Notes under the pieces: generated by a model
Database searches by the model: none
The model's input: only the letters and a program-made list of their open reading frames with translations
What the model was told of the DNA's origin: nothing
Assembly: GCA_000017645.1 (NCBI GenBank)
Contig: CP000781.1
Span: 5,244,935 to 5,308,934, forward strand
Direction of reading: 5' to 3'
Length of the DNA stretch: 64,000 nucleotides
From: Xanthobacter autotrophicus Py2
GTDB taxonomy: Bacteria > Pseudomonadota > Alphaproteobacteria > Rhizobiales > Xanthobacteraceae
Translations under genes and position numbers: made by a program
Shown: positions 9,802 to 18,426 of the stretch, one piece after another
How the letters are laid out: each line of letters opens with the position of its first letter
How positions within the stretch are numbered: the first letter of the stretch is position 1

Positions 9802-10686
9802 TCATACGTGCGCAGGCGGCGTTCGGCGCAGTTCATCGAAACATCCCGCCATTTTTCCGGTCCGGATGGCAAAACGGTGCAGATCGAGACACGCCAGCGC
9901 CAGCACGCAGCCTCCGGCAAGCTTGGCGATCTGAGGGAAGGTGGAGCGTGAGCGGCCGTATTTTTCCAGCACGTAGCGCTCGGACTGCATCTTGGCGCGG
10001 TTGACCTTGAAGGTCTGGCTGAACGACGGCGCGCTGGAGCGCCCGCCCGCGTGGGTCACTCGCGCCGCCGGCACCACGATGATGGGAATGCGCCGGGCGA
10101 TGGCGCGCAAAGAGAGGTCGTCGTCCTCATGATAGAGGAAGATGGCCTCGTCGAAGCCGCCCAGCGTGAAGAAGGCGTCCCGCGCCATCATGAAGGCGGC
10201 GCCGTGGACGAAGCGGGTGCAATAATCCCCCGCGATCTCGTCCGGCGACAGGCGCAGGCGGCGCGGCACCTGCTCCAGGATGGAGCCTTCCTTGCGCATC
10301 AGCCGGCCGTTCTCGCCCACGATGGCCGGCATCAGGATGGCCGGATCGCCGTAGCGGCCAGCGGCGGCGAGCAGCGTCGGCAAGGTCTCAGCGTCCAGCA
10401 CCGCATCGGGATTGAGGAACAGGACATAGGGCGTGGCGGCCCGTCGTGCGCCCGCATTGCAGGCGGTGCCGAAGCCGGCATTGGCCTGCATCTCCACAAG
10501 GTCCACCGGCCGCGACAGGCCGGCGCGCCACGCGGTGCCCTCGGGGCTGGCATTGTCCACGATCACCACCGGGCACGGCGCCGGCACGCTCGCCACCGCC
10601 CGGCCGATCACCGCCCCGCTGTTGTAGGTGACGAACACCACGGTGACGGCGGACAAGGGGGAACCGGTGGACGGATCGGCGGACAC
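9802..10686 (-). CDS. Family 2 glycosyltransferase
   Basis: A 294-residue GT-A fold glycosyltransferase. The N-terminus TVVFVTYNSGAVIGRAV and the nucleotide-sugar motifs VVIVDNAS and VLFLNPDAVLD (a DxD-like site) are typical of rhamnosyltransferase-like GT2 proteins acting on surface polysaccharide. FLYHEDDDLSLRA in the middle matches the catalytic ED region. There are no membrane segments, so it is a soluble or peripheral enzyme. The start is a GTG. It lies 153 bases downstream of a second glycosyltransferase on the same strand; the two may contribute to the same lipopolysaccharide or O-antigen structure (inference). Acceptor and donor sugar are unknown. Confidence 0.85.
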   Translation of the reverse strand: MSADPSTGSPLSAVTVVFVTYNSGAVIGRAVASVPAPCPVVIVDNASPEGTAWRAGLSRPVDLVEMQANAGFGTACNAGARRAATPYVLFLNPDAVLDAETLPTLLAAAGRYGDPAILMPAIVGENGRLMRKEGSILEQVPRRLRLSPDEIAGDYCTRFVHGAAFMMARDAFFTLGGFDEAIFLYHEDDDLSLRAIARRIPIIVVPAARVTHAGGRSSAPSFSQTFKVNRAKMQSERYVLEKYGRSRSTFPQIAKLAGGCVLALACLDLHRFAIRTGKMAGCFDELRRTPPAHV

Positions 10687-10839
10687 GGGACCCTCGCAAC
10701 CAAAGCGTTTTCAAGCGAAGCGGACACCGGTTCGCTTAAAGAAGACGCATCGACACAAATCCAGGATCGATTGCCGTGAGCGACGGCGAACGGACATCGA
10801 TCCAGCCGGCAGTTCACGGCCGGCCCGGTCTTCCTGCCT

Positions 10840-12054
10840 TCAGGAGGCCGCGAACACAAGCTCAGGCTGCGGCGCGGCGGCAAGGCGCTTCAGCTCGGGA
10901 TGGGCGGCGACGCCGGACATGGCCGCGAGCACCGCCTCGGGATCGATCACGCTCATGCACCGGCGCTGGTAGGGGCACAGGCTCTCGGTCGGCAACGTGC
11001 AGGGCGCGCAGCCGGCGCCGGCGTGCACCACCACGGTGGCCGGGCCGATGGGGGCCCAGACCCGGATATCGGCAAAGCCGGAGAAGAGGGCGACGGTGGG
11101 CACCCCCAGCGAAGCTGCGAGGTGGGTGGTGCCGGTATCCACCCCGACGAAGGCGGCGGCGGGTCGCATCAATGCCGGCAGGTCGGCCAGGTCCACCTGC
11201 CCCACGAAATCCCGTAGCCGCCCTTTTGGCAGCAGCTTTGCCATCTGCGCCGCCGTTTCGGCCTCCTCCCCCCGCCCGATGACGGCGATGTCGAGACCGG
11301 TGCGCTCCACGATGGCAGAGGCGAGGCCGAGCCAGCCCTCCGCGGTCCAGCCCTTGATGCCGAGCCGCGTTCCCGGCGCAAGGATGACGCAATTCTGCGT
11401 CTCCCCGGCCGCAACGGCGCCGCTCGCGAAGTGCACGGTCTCGCCGCCCATGTCGCGGGCGTGCACCAGCGCCTCCACCAGCAGCACCAGTTGGGTGGAG
11501 GAATGAGTCATGGCCCGCCACGGCTTGCGCCGCATGCTGCGTTCCAGCTCCGGCAGCGCGATGTCGAGGGGAAAGGGATTGACCGGGTCGCCGAAGCCGA
11601 CGCGGACCTTGGCGTCGAGGCCCCAGAGCAGCGCCCGCGCCTCGTCCGACTGCCTCAGGTCGATGACGATGTCGTGGACCGGCAGCCCCATCGCCTTGAG
11701 TTCGCTCACGTCGTCGGCGTTGGCTGGGCGTGGCTCCTGCATGCGGGCGCCGAAGAAGTCGAAGCTGTAGACCGCCGCGAACAGACCCGTGGAGCGCGCG
11801 AGATCCGCCACGAACGGCGCGCACAGCAAGGATACGGCCGAGGTGGGAAACGCCGCCTGAAGCCGCTTCACGGCTGGCAAAGCGGTGATGAAATCGCCGA
11901 TATGGTCGAGCTTCACCACCAGAATGGAGGGGGATGGGCCAAGCCTGCGCAGCGTGGTCGACGGGCTTGTCCACACCTGAGCCGCCGGCGCGCCCAGCGG
12001 CGGAACGCGGGGCTTCTTCGGTTTGCCTCCACGCAGAAGATCACGCAGCTTCAT
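10840..12054 (-). CDS. Family 9 glycosyltransferase (heptosyltransferase-like)
   Basis: A 404-residue GT-B fold protein of the ADP-heptose:LPS heptosyltransferase superfamily. The Rossmann start ILVVKLDHIGDFITALPAVK (about residues 45-64) and the donor-site region with FVGVDTGTTHLAASLGVPTVALF (about 302-324) are diagnostic. The N-terminal 40 residues are basic and Pro-rich. Such enzymes add heptose or a related sugar to lipopolysaccharide core or a surface glycan at the inner membrane. A Cys-containing segment (CAPCTLP ... CPYQRRCM) near the C-terminus is often seen in group members that are not WaaC/F. The substrate cannot be named from sequence. Confidence 0.85.
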   Translation of the reverse strand: MKLRDLLRGGKPKKPRVPPLGAPAAQVWTSPSTTLRRLGPSPSILVVKLDHIGDFITALPAVKRLQAAFPTSAVSLLCAPFVADLARSTGLFAAVYSFDFFGARMQEPRPANADDVSELKAMGLPVHDIVIDLRQSDEARALLWGLDAKVRVGFGDPVNPFPLDIALPELERSMRRKPWRAMTHSSTQLVLLVEALVHARDMGGETVHFASGAVAAGETQNCVILAPGTRLGIKGWTAEGWLGLASAIVERTGLDIAVIGRGEEAETAAQMAKLLPKGRLRDFVGQVDLADLPALMRPAAAFVGVDTGTTHLAASLGVPTVALFSGFADIRVWAPIGPATVVVHAGAGCAPCTLPTESLCPYQRRCMSVIDPEAVLAAMSGVAAHPELKRLAAAPQPELVFAAS

Positions 12055-12387
12055 GACGGCAGGTCCGGGCGAACATCACAGGATGGCACGAGCGAAGCGC
12101 ACCGGTCTTAGCCCGAAAACGCCACGGCGGGCAGTATGGCATTCTTGCGTGGTGTGCAAATGCCATCCCGCAACCCGTCTGTTCTCGCCCCTGTTCTGTC
12201 CTTGCGGGGGACAGGCAGAGCGTGGTCCGGCTGGATCGAACGGTATTAAGGTCCGTGCTGCGGTCTTCTCTTTGGGTCGTGGCGCGATCTAAGGTTCCGG
12301 CTGCTTCAACCCTTGCGCGATCACGGGCGACACCCCGCCAGCGGCGGCACTGGCCATCCTGCAGGGTTTTCGATAGAAGGCGCCCCC
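12055..12387. other. Divergent intergenic region
   Basis: This stretch separates the - strand glycosyltransferase from the + strand hydrolase-like gene and must carry both promoters. Base composition drops modestly around 12130-12270. I found no pair of -35 and -10 boxes good enough to call, no repeat and no terminator. Short frames crossing it lack a ribosome-binding site. Confidence 0.5.
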
Positions 12388-13707
12388 ATGCGGGAGGTGC
12401 CAGCAACGCGCGTCGGCCGGCGCCACGTGTTCTTCGTGGCCGGGTACGATCCTATGACGGTGGACGGCCACCATCGCATCTTCCTGCGCGAGCTGAAGCG
12501 CTTCGGCACGGTGTGGCGGGCGGCGACACGCTGCCGCGATGCCGCCCCGGTGAAGACGCCCACCGGCGCGTTCTGGCAGTCCGAGGCGGAAGGCCCGGGC
12601 TGGCACACCGCGACCACCTTCGAGATCCTGGCCTGGGACGATCTCGCCCGCGCCGACATGGGACGGCCGGTGCGCTCCCACCTGTGCGGCTCGCTACGGG
12701 CCATCGTCGACATGGTGACCAGCGGCACGCTGCTCGCCTATTTCCGCACCAGTCGGCGCTACGGCTTCTTCTTCCTGTTCACCTATCTGCTGCTGCTCGC
12801 CTTCTGGGCGGCGGCGGTTGCGGTGGGCTTCGTGGTAGCGCACACGCTGGCGCCCTATCTCGGGGCTGTGGCGGCAGGGCTGTGCGGGGTGATGGCCGCC
12901 CTCGCCTGCGGCCTGCTGCTGATGCGCTGGCCGGGGTGGCGCTTCCGCCTGCGGCAATCCCTCGATCTTGCGGAATTCTCGGTGGATTTCGCCCGTGGCC
13001 GCCATCCCGAAGTGGATGCGCGGGTGGCCGCCTTCGCCGGGCGGCTGCGCGCCGTGGAAGCCGCTGCCGGGCGCGAGGGCGCGGACGAGACGGGTGTGGA
13101 CGAGATCGTCATCGCCGGGCACAGCCTCGGCGCCATGCATGCGGTGTCGACGGTGGCCGCCGCGCTCGATCAGGACCCGGATTTCGGCACACGGGTTCGC
13201 GTGCGCATCCTCACCCTCGGCAGCACCACCGCGAAGTTCGCGCTGCACCCGGCCGGCGCTCGGCTGCGGGCTGCGGCACAGCGGGTGGCGGACGCGCCGC
13301 AGATCGGCTGGGTTGAGGTGCAGTCGCGGGACGACATCGTCTCCTTCTACAAGGTCAATCCGGTGACCCTGGAGCGCGCCACCTTTGCCGAGCCGCAGCT
13401 GGCGGTGGGGGATTTCACGCAGCGCCCGCTGCTGCGGCATGTCCCGGTGCGCGACATGGTTTCGGCGGCCACCTACCGGCGCTTTTTCTTCGATGTCATG
13501 CGGCGCCACTGCCAGTGCTTCCTGGCGAGCGACATCCGCGCCCCACATGATTTCTACGCCTATGTGGGCGGCCCGTTCGCCTTCGACGTGCTGGCCGCCC
13601 ACCTGCATGCCCTTTGTGCCTATATGGCGCCCGACGGCACCCCCCTGCCCGCCGCCATCGACGCGGACGGACGCCTGATGGCCCTCCCCGAGCATGGCCG
13701 GTCCTGA
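12388..13707 (+). CDS. Membrane-associated alpha/beta-hydrolase-like protein
   Basis: A 439-residue protein of unknown function. The nucleophile-elbow motif GHSLG sits at about residues 244-248, the lipase/esterase GxSxG pattern with serine 246. It comes late because two hydrophobic segments (about 126-152 and 156-180) are placed before it. The N-terminus RRHVFFVAGYDP looks like the first strand of the hydrolase sheet with a possible oxyanion loop, so the membrane hairpin seems inserted into the fold. A candidate acid/histidine pair lies after residue 300 but I cannot fix it. I chose the ATG at 12388; an upstream TTG reading adds 25 residues without a ribosome-binding site. Confidence 0.7.
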   Translation: MREVPATRVGRRHVFFVAGYDPMTVDGHHRIFLRELKRFGTVWRAATRCRDAAPVKTPTGAFWQSEAEGPGWHTATTFEILAWDDLARADMGRPVRSHLCGSLRAIVDMVTSGTLLAYFRTSRRYGFFFLFTYLLLLAFWAAAVAVGFVVAHTLAPYLGAVAAGLCGVMAALACGLLLMRWPGWRFRLRQSLDLAEFSVDFARGRHPEVDARVAAFAGRLRAVEAAAGREGADETGVDEIVIAGHSLGAMHAVSTVAAALDQDPDFGTRVRVRILTLGSTTAKFALHPAGARLRAAAQRVADAPQIGWVEVQSRDDIVSFYKVNPVTLERATFAEPQLAVGDFTQRPLLRHVPVRDMVSAATYRRFFFDVMRRHCQCFLASDIRAPHDFYAYVGGPFAFDVLAAHLHALCAYMAPDGTPLPAAIDADGRLMALPEHGRS

Positions 13708-13738
13708 CCATGCCCTTTCCTGAACGAGCGAGCCCGCA

Positions 13739-14329
13739 ATGAGCCTCGTCCTCTTCGCCAAGATCGCCTGGGCGGTCGGCGTCGTCTCCTGGTATGTGCT
13801 GCGCATCCCCTTCCAGCGCAAAGCGCGGCGCCAGCAGGTGGCCGACGCGCGCCACCGCACCGCCCGCGACATGACGCTGCTCACCATCTCAACCCTGGGC
13901 CTCGGCGTGCTGCCGGCCATCTATGCCCTCACCTCGTTCCCGCGCTTTGCCTCCTACGCGCCGGCGCCGGCGCAGGTGGTGGCGGGGGTGCTGGTGTTCG
14001 CGGCGGCGCTGTGGCTGTTCTGGCGCACCCACCGCCAGCTCGGACGCAACTGGTCGGTGACGCTGGAGATCAAGGATAAGCACAAGCTCATCACCTCCGG
14101 CGTCTATGAGCGGGTGCGCCACCCCATGTATTCCGCCTTCTTCCTGTGGGCGCTGGCGCAAGCTCTGCTTTTGCCCAATTTCATCGCCGGCCCGGCAGGA
14201 CTGGCGGGCTTCGGCACCCTGTTCTTCTTTCGGGTGGGACGGGAAGAGAAGATGATGCGCGAGGCCTTCGGCGCCGAATACGAGGCCTATGAGAAGCGCA
14301 CCAAGCGCGTCATTCCCGGCCTGTACTGA
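13739..14329 (+). CDS. Isoprenylcysteine carboxyl methyltransferase (ICMT) family membrane protein
   Basis: A 196-residue integral membrane protein with about four hydrophobic segments. The C-terminal half has the ICMT/phospholipid methyltransferase signature: NWSVTLEI, then LITSGVYERVRHPMY (near residues 117-131) and a closing EEKMMREAFGAEYEAYEKRTKRVIP. These residues bind SAM in the family. In bacteria, where prenylated CaaX proteins are absent, such proteins probably methylate lipids or small molecules; the substrate is unknown. It follows the hydrolase-like gene by 31 bases on the same strand and is probably co-transcribed. Confidence 0.82.
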   Translation: MSLVLFAKIAWAVGVVSWYVLRIPFQRKARRQQVADARHRTARDMTLLTISTLGLGVLPAIYALTSFPRFASYAPAPAQVVAGVLVFAAALWLFWRTHRQLGRNWSVTLEIKDKHKLITSGVYERVRHPMYSAFFLWALAQALLLPNFIAGPAGLAGFGTLFFFRVGREEKMMREAFGAEYEAYEKRTKRVIPGLY

Positions 14330-14462
14330 AGGAACAGAGCGCGAAAATCGCGCTGGCAGCGATTCGGTCCCGCCCTGTTCGCCCTGCGTGCCGATGCGGA
14401 CGGGAAGACGTGTCATTTCGGGACAGGGGAACGTGCTCTGCCCAGCCCCGCCGGGCATGACC

Positions 14463-15518
14463 CTACTTCGCCGGCGCCTTCCTGCTCCTGGCAGCGCGGC
14501 GCCCGGTGGAGCCGCGCACGATCAGCTCGGGCGGGGTGACACGGATGGTGATGCCGCTGGCCGCGCCGGACATCTGCTCCAGCAGCAGGCGCGCCGCCTC
14601 CGCGCCCATTTCCTGATGACGGATCCGCACAGAGGTCAAAGGCGGGCTGACCATGTCCACCAGCGGCATGTCGTTGTGCCCCACCACCGACACGTCGGCG
14701 GGACAGGACAGGCCCCGCTCGCCCAGCGCGCCATAAAGGCCCAGCGCCAGCAGGTCGTTGGCGGCGGCCACCGCGGTGAGGTCGCCGAACCGGTCGAGCA
14801 GCGCCCCGCCCGCCACCGCCCCGGCTTCACGGCTGTAGGCGGAAGCACACATCACCGCTGAGGCGTCCAGCCCGGCGCGCTCCATTGCCTCTCGGAAGCC
14901 CTGCAGGCGCAGCACGCCGGTGGAGAGGTTCTGCGGCCCGGCGAGGTGTCCGATGCGCCGGTGCCCGAGCCCGATGAGGTGCTCCACCGCGATGCGCATC
15001 CCGTTGAGATCATCGGATATGACGGCCGGCGCCCGGTGGCGCGCCTCGGCACGATTGACCAGCACGGTCGGCACGCGCGCTTCGAGGCAGCGGGTGAGGA
15101 CCGGATCGTCCTCCTGCTGCACGGTGGCGAGGATGAGACCTTCCACCCGGCGCCCGATCAACTGGTCGACCACATCGATCTGCCGCGCCACGTCCGAGCC
15201 TGTATTGGCGATGAGGGCGGAATACCCGTTCTTCGCGAGCACGTCCTCGATGCCGCAAAGAATTGGCGCGAAGACCAGATTGGCCATGTCGGGAACAGCG
15301 ATGCCGACGAGATGGGAATGCTTGGTACGCAGGCCAGCGGCCATGGCGTCGCGACGATATCCCAGCCGCCGGGCCGCGGCCTGGATCCGCTCGGCCACGT
15401 CATCGGCGACGAGGTGGGCGGTCTGCGGATTGAGCGCCCGCGAGGCGGTGGAGCGGTGCACACCGGCCGCGTCCGCGACCGCTTGAAGGGTGGGGTGCAG
15501 ACGAGGGGTTTCAGTCAC
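14463..15518 (-). CDS. LacI-family transcriptional regulator
   Basis: A 351-residue repressor-type protein. An N-terminal helix-turn-helix (LQAVADAAGVHRSTASRALN, about residues 11-30) and hinge helix (DDVAERIQAAARRLGYRRD) are followed by a periplasmic-binding-protein-like sensor domain starting at HLVGIAVPDMANLVFAPIL. The GTG start faces the catabolic operon that begins at 15665, and two LacI-type palindromes lie between them, so it almost certainly controls that operon and perhaps itself. Two LacI-family features point to a small-molecule inducer, but sugar and aromatic ligands cannot be told apart by eye. The C-terminus is short and basic. Confidence 0.9.
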   Translation of the reverse strand: MTETPRLHPTLQAVADAAGVHRSTASRALNPQTAHLVADDVAERIQAAARRLGYRRDAMAAGLRTKHSHLVGIAVPDMANLVFAPILCGIEDVLAKNGYSALIANTGSDVARQIDVVDQLIGRRVEGLILATVQQEDDPVLTRCLEARVPTVLVNRAEARHRAPAVISDDLNGMRIAVEHLIGLGHRRIGHLAGPQNLSTGVLRLQGFREAMERAGLDASAVMCASAYSREAGAVAGGALLDRFGDLTAVAAANDLLALGLYGALGERGLSCPADVSVVGHNDMPLVDMVSPPLTSVRIRHQEMGAEAARLLLEQMSGAASGITIRVTPPELIVRGSTGRRAARSRKAPAK

Positions 15519-15590
15519 GTTGGGGGGACGAGGCTCCGCAGGTTCGCACGTCGCCCTCTATCGCATCCGCACCCCGGCCGGACAAGGCGC

Positions 15591-15619
15591 TTGACACTTT
15601 GCAATCGATTGCACATCAT
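15591..15619 (+). promoter_or_regulatory. Sigma-70 promoter of the catabolic operon
   Basis: A perfect -35 box TTGACA (15591-15596), a 17-base spacer and a 4/6 match -10 box CATCAT (15614-15619). The first palindromic operator fills the spacer and the second lies just after the -10 box, the usual layout for repression by steric block. Confidence 0.6.
15600..15613. promoter_or_regulatory. LacI-type operator 1
   Basis: TGCAATCGATTGCA is a perfect 14-base palindrome with a central CG, the form typical of LacI/GalR operators. It lies between the -35 and -10 boxes of the operon promoter and 82 bases from the start codon of the divergent regulator. Confidence 0.75.
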
Positions 15620-15621
15620 CA

Positions 15622-15635
15622 AGCAATCGATTGCA
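15622..15635. promoter_or_regulatory. LacI-type operator 2
   Basis: The same 12-base core GCAATCGATTGC, flanked here by A on both sides, so 12 of its bases are palindromic. Its centre is 22 bases from that of operator 1, about two helical turns, which would put two repressor dimers on the same face of the DNA. Confidence 0.75.
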
Positions 15636-15664
15636 GACAATGCAGCCACCGGGAGAGGAATGCC

Positions 15665-16603
15665 ATGCCAACAGCCCGATCAGCGGCGGTCCAGCCGCCG
15701 CCGGCGCCCTCCAGCATCATCACCGGCGAGGGATCGCTGACCGACATCGTCATCGCCGCCATGGCGGGCACGGCCGACCGGCGGACCCGCGAGGTGGCCG
15801 AGGCCTTCGTGCGCCACATGCACGCCTTCGCCCGGGAAGTACGGCTCACCGAAGCCGAGTTCGAATACGGCATCGACTTCCTGAACCGGATCGGTCAGGC
15901 GACCCATGACCTGCACAACGAGGCCATCCTGTTCTCGGACGTGATCGGATTCTCGACGCTGGTCTGCCTGCTGAACAACGGCAATGCCGGCGCCACCGAG
16001 ACCGCATCCGCCCTGCTCGGTCCGTTCTGGCGCATGAATTCGCCCCGCGTCGCCAATGGCGGCAGCCTGATACGCTCGCCCACGCCGGGGCCGGCGCTGT
16101 TCGCCGATTGCCGCGTCACCGATCCCAAGGGCCTGCCGCTCGCCGGGGTGGAGGTGGATGTCTGGCAGGCATCGCCCGTGGGTCTCTACGAGAACCAGGA
16201 CCCCGGCCAGTGCGACATGAACCTGCGCGGGAAATTCACCACCGATGCGGACGGCCGCTTCTCGTTCCGCTCGGTGAAGCCGGCGGGCTATCCGGTGCCA
16301 ACCGACGGCCCCTCCGGAGACCTGCTGCGGGCGCAGGGGCGCCACCCCTTCCGCCCGGCGCACCTGCATTTCCTGGGGTTCAAGGAGGGCTACAAGACCC
16401 TCGTCACCCAGGTGTTCGTGGACGACGACGAGCGACTGGAAAGCGACGTGGTGTTCGGCGTCACCGAGCATCTGGTCGGCAATTACCGGCCCGGCAAGGG
16501 CACGCCGCCCGCGTCGGACGTGACCGGCCCCTGGTATCGCCTCGACTACCAATTCGTCATGGAGCCCGGCGTGGCGAAGCTGCCCCGGCCGCCGATCAAG
16601 TGA
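15665..16603 (+). CDS. Intradiol ring-cleavage dioxygenase (hydroxyquinol/catechol 1,2-dioxygenase type)
   Basis: A 312-residue non-haem Fe(III) dioxygenase that cleaves an aromatic ring between two hydroxyl-bearing carbons. All four iron ligands are present: Tyr175 (GLYENQD), Tyr209 (PAGYPVP), His233 and His235 (RPAHLHF). The N-terminal 120 residues form the helical dimer-linker domain of the catechol/hydroxyquinol 1,2-dioxygenase group, which separates it from protocatechuate 3,4-dioxygenase. Overall it looks closest to hydroxyquinol 1,2-dioxygenases, whose product is maleylacetate; the substrate is an inference. The ATG at 15665 follows GGGAGAGG. It is the first gene of the LacI-controlled operon. 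No maleylacetate reductase of the iron-alcohol-dehydrogenase type is present nearby. Confidence 0.88.
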   Translation: MPTARSAAVQPPPAPSSIITGEGSLTDIVIAAMAGTADRRTREVAEAFVRHMHAFAREVRLTEAEFEYGIDFLNRIGQATHDLHNEAILFSDVIGFSTLVCLLNNGNAGATETASALLGPFWRMNSPRVANGGSLIRSPTPGPALFADCRVTDPKGLPLAGVEVDVWQASPVGLYENQDPGQCDMNLRGKFTTDADGRFSFRSVKPAGYPVPTDGPSGDLLRAQGRHPFRPAHLHFLGFKEGYKTLVTQVFVDDDERLESDVVFGVTEHLVGNYRPGKGTPPASDVTGPWYRLDYQFVMEPGVAKLPRPPIK

Positions 16604-16639
16604 TCCCGACGCCAGCCCCTTAATTCAAAGAGGTCGATC

Positions 16640-17458
16640 ATGACATCCGCAGCCGCCCGCATCGCGGGCGAGGCCGCCGGCACGCCCGTGCCCCACCGGC
16701 CCCTTTATCCGCGCTCGCTGGAGGGCAAGCTCGCCCTCGTGGTCGGGGGCGCGGGTGCCATCGGCGGCGCCACCAGCCGCATGCTTGCCCAGGCCGGCGC
16801 GACGGTGGCGGTGACGCACATGCCGTCCGAGGCCGACGCCCGCGCCGCCCAGGCCCTCGTGAGCGAATTGGGCGACGGCCACGCCGCCTTCCCGGCGGAC
16901 GTGAGCGACACCGAAACGCTCATCGCCGTCCGCGACCAGATCGCGGCACGCTATGGCCGCCTCGACATTCTGGTGAATGCGGCGGGCTTCACCCGGCCGG
17001 TGCCCCACGCCGACCTCGACGCGCTGACCGACGAACTGATCGACCGCATGTTCCAGGTGAACTGGCGCGGACAGTTCGCGAGCGTGCGCACCTTCGCCCC
17101 GCTGCTGAAGGCGTCGGGCGACGGGCTGATCGTGTCCATCTCCTCCATCGCCGCCTTCACCGGCGTCGGCTCGTCCATCGCCTATTGCGCGGCCAAGGCC
17201 GGCATCGACGTGATGACCAAGGCGCTCGCCCGGGCCCTCGCCCCGGAGATCCGCGTCCTCGCCATATCCCCCGGCGTGGTCGACACCGCCTTCGTCCCCG
17301 GGCGCGGGGCGGACTTCAACGACAAGGTCACCCATTCCACCCCGCTCCGGCGGATCGCCGAGGCGGACGACATCGCCGCCGCCATCACCGCCTGCGCCAC
17401 CATGCTCGGCTACTCGACCGGACACATCATCCAGGTCGACGGCGGGCGGGCGTTGTGA
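16640..17458 (+). CDS. SDR-family NAD(P)-dependent oxidoreductase
   Basis: A 272-residue classical short-chain dehydrogenase. The cofactor loop GGAGAIGG sits at about residues 36-43, NAAG at 113-116, and the catalytic Ser169, Tyr182 and Lys186 (YCAAK) are in place; the C-terminal IIQVDGGRAL is standard. About 27 extra residues precede the fold. A ribosome-binding AGAGG lies before the ATG. Within this operon it could reduce a keto or dehydrogenate a hydroxy group in the ring-cleavage route, or prepare the ring by dehydrogenating a dihydrodiol; the sequence does not decide between these. Confidence 0.87.
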   Translation: MTSAAARIAGEAAGTPVPHRPLYPRSLEGKLALVVGGAGAIGGATSRMLAQAGATVAVTHMPSEADARAAQALVSELGDGHAAFPADVSDTETLIAVRDQIAARYGRLDILVNAAGFTRPVPHADLDALTDELIDRMFQVNWRGQFASVRTFAPLLKASGDGLIVSISSIAAFTGVGSSIAYCAAKAGIDVMTKALARALAPEIRVLAISPGVVDTAFVPGRGADFNDKVTHSTPLRRIAEADDIAAAITACATMLGYSTGHIIQVDGGRAL

Positions 17459-17469
17459 GGGAGGTCTCC

Positions 17470-18384
17470 ATGCGCGCGCCGAAGGACAAGGTCTTCATCA
17501 CCTGCGCCATCACCGGCAACCTCACGCGGCCGGAGCAGACGCCCCATCTTCCCATCACGCCGCAGGAGATCGCCGAGGCATCCCTCGGTGCCGCCGAGGC
17601 CGGCGCGGCGGTGGTCCACCTGCATGTGCGGGACCCGGAGACGGGCCGGCCCTCCATGTCGCTCGCCTATTATCGCGAGGTGGTCGATCAGATCCGGGCC
17701 CGCAACACCCAGCTCATCATCAACCTGACCACAGGGCCGGGCGGGCGCTTCGTGCCCTCGCCGGACGCCCCCAGCGTCGCCGGCCCCGGCACCACCCTCA
17801 CCACGCCCGAACTTCGGGTGGAGCATGTGGCGCTGCTGAAGCCGGACATCTGCACCCTCGACCTCAACACCATGAATTCCGGCAATGAGGTGGTGATCAA
17901 TACGCCGCGCAACGTGCGCCGCATGGCGCAGGTGATCGCCGGCGCCGGCGTGAAGCCGGAGATCGAGCTGTTCGACAGTGGCGACATCGCCCTGATGCTC
18001 GACCTGCTCGCCGACGGCACCTTGCAGGGCCCCGCGCTCTGCTCCTTCGTGATGGGGGTGAAGTACGGCTTCCAGCCCTCGCCGGAAACCGTGCTCTACG
18101 CCCGCAATCTGTTGCCGGCGGACGCCCAGTTCACCGCCATCGGCATCGGGCGCAGCGCGTTCCAGACCGTGGCCATGTCCTATCTCGCCGGTGGCCATGT
18201 GCGCGTCGGGCTCGAGGACAGCGTCTATCTCGCGCGCGGCCGGCTCGCCGCCTCCAACGCCGAAATGGTGGAGAAGGCGCGCCGGATCGTCGAGGACCTG
18301 GGCGGGCAGATCGCCTCCCCCCGCGAGGCCCGCGACCTCATCGGCCTGCCCACCCGCCTCGCCGACGCAAGAAGCGTCGCATGA
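17470..18384 (+). CDS. BKACE family (DUF849) beta-keto acid cleavage enzyme
   Basis: A 304-residue TIM-barrel enzyme of the 3-keto-5-aminohexanoate cleavage (Kce) family. The zinc ligands His50 and His52 (VVHLHVRD) and Glu249 (GLEDSVYL) are all visible, along with the NLTTGPGG loop. Known family members transfer the acyl part of a beta-keto acid to CoA: beta-keto acid plus acetyl-CoA gives acetoacetate plus a new acyl-CoA. Known substrates vary widely. Beside an intradiol dioxygenase the attractive substrate is 3-oxoadipate, which would give succinyl-CoA and acetoacetate; this is inference. It starts 11 bases after the SDR stop. Confidence 0.88.
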   Translation: MRAPKDKVFITCAITGNLTRPEQTPHLPITPQEIAEASLGAAEAGAAVVHLHVRDPETGRPSMSLAYYREVVDQIRARNTQLIINLTTGPGGRFVPSPDAPSVAGPGTTLTTPELRVEHVALLKPDICTLDLNTMNSGNEVVINTPRNVRRMAQVIAGAGVKPEIELFDSGDIALMLDLLADGTLQGPALCSFVMGVKYGFQPSPETVLYARNLLPADAQFTAIGIGRSAFQTVAMSYLAGGHVRVGLEDSVYLARGRLAASNAEMVEKARRIVEDLGGQIASPREARDLIGLPTRLADARSVA

Positions 18385-18426
18385 GCGGCGCCCGCCCCCA
18401 CTGCTTGAAAACGTAAGGAGGTCCCC

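Noticed and set aside
14338..14354. AGCGCGA/TCGCGCT hairpin after the ICMT-like gene
   Set aside because: Only 7 base pairs with a 3-base loop and no T run; too weak to call a terminator.
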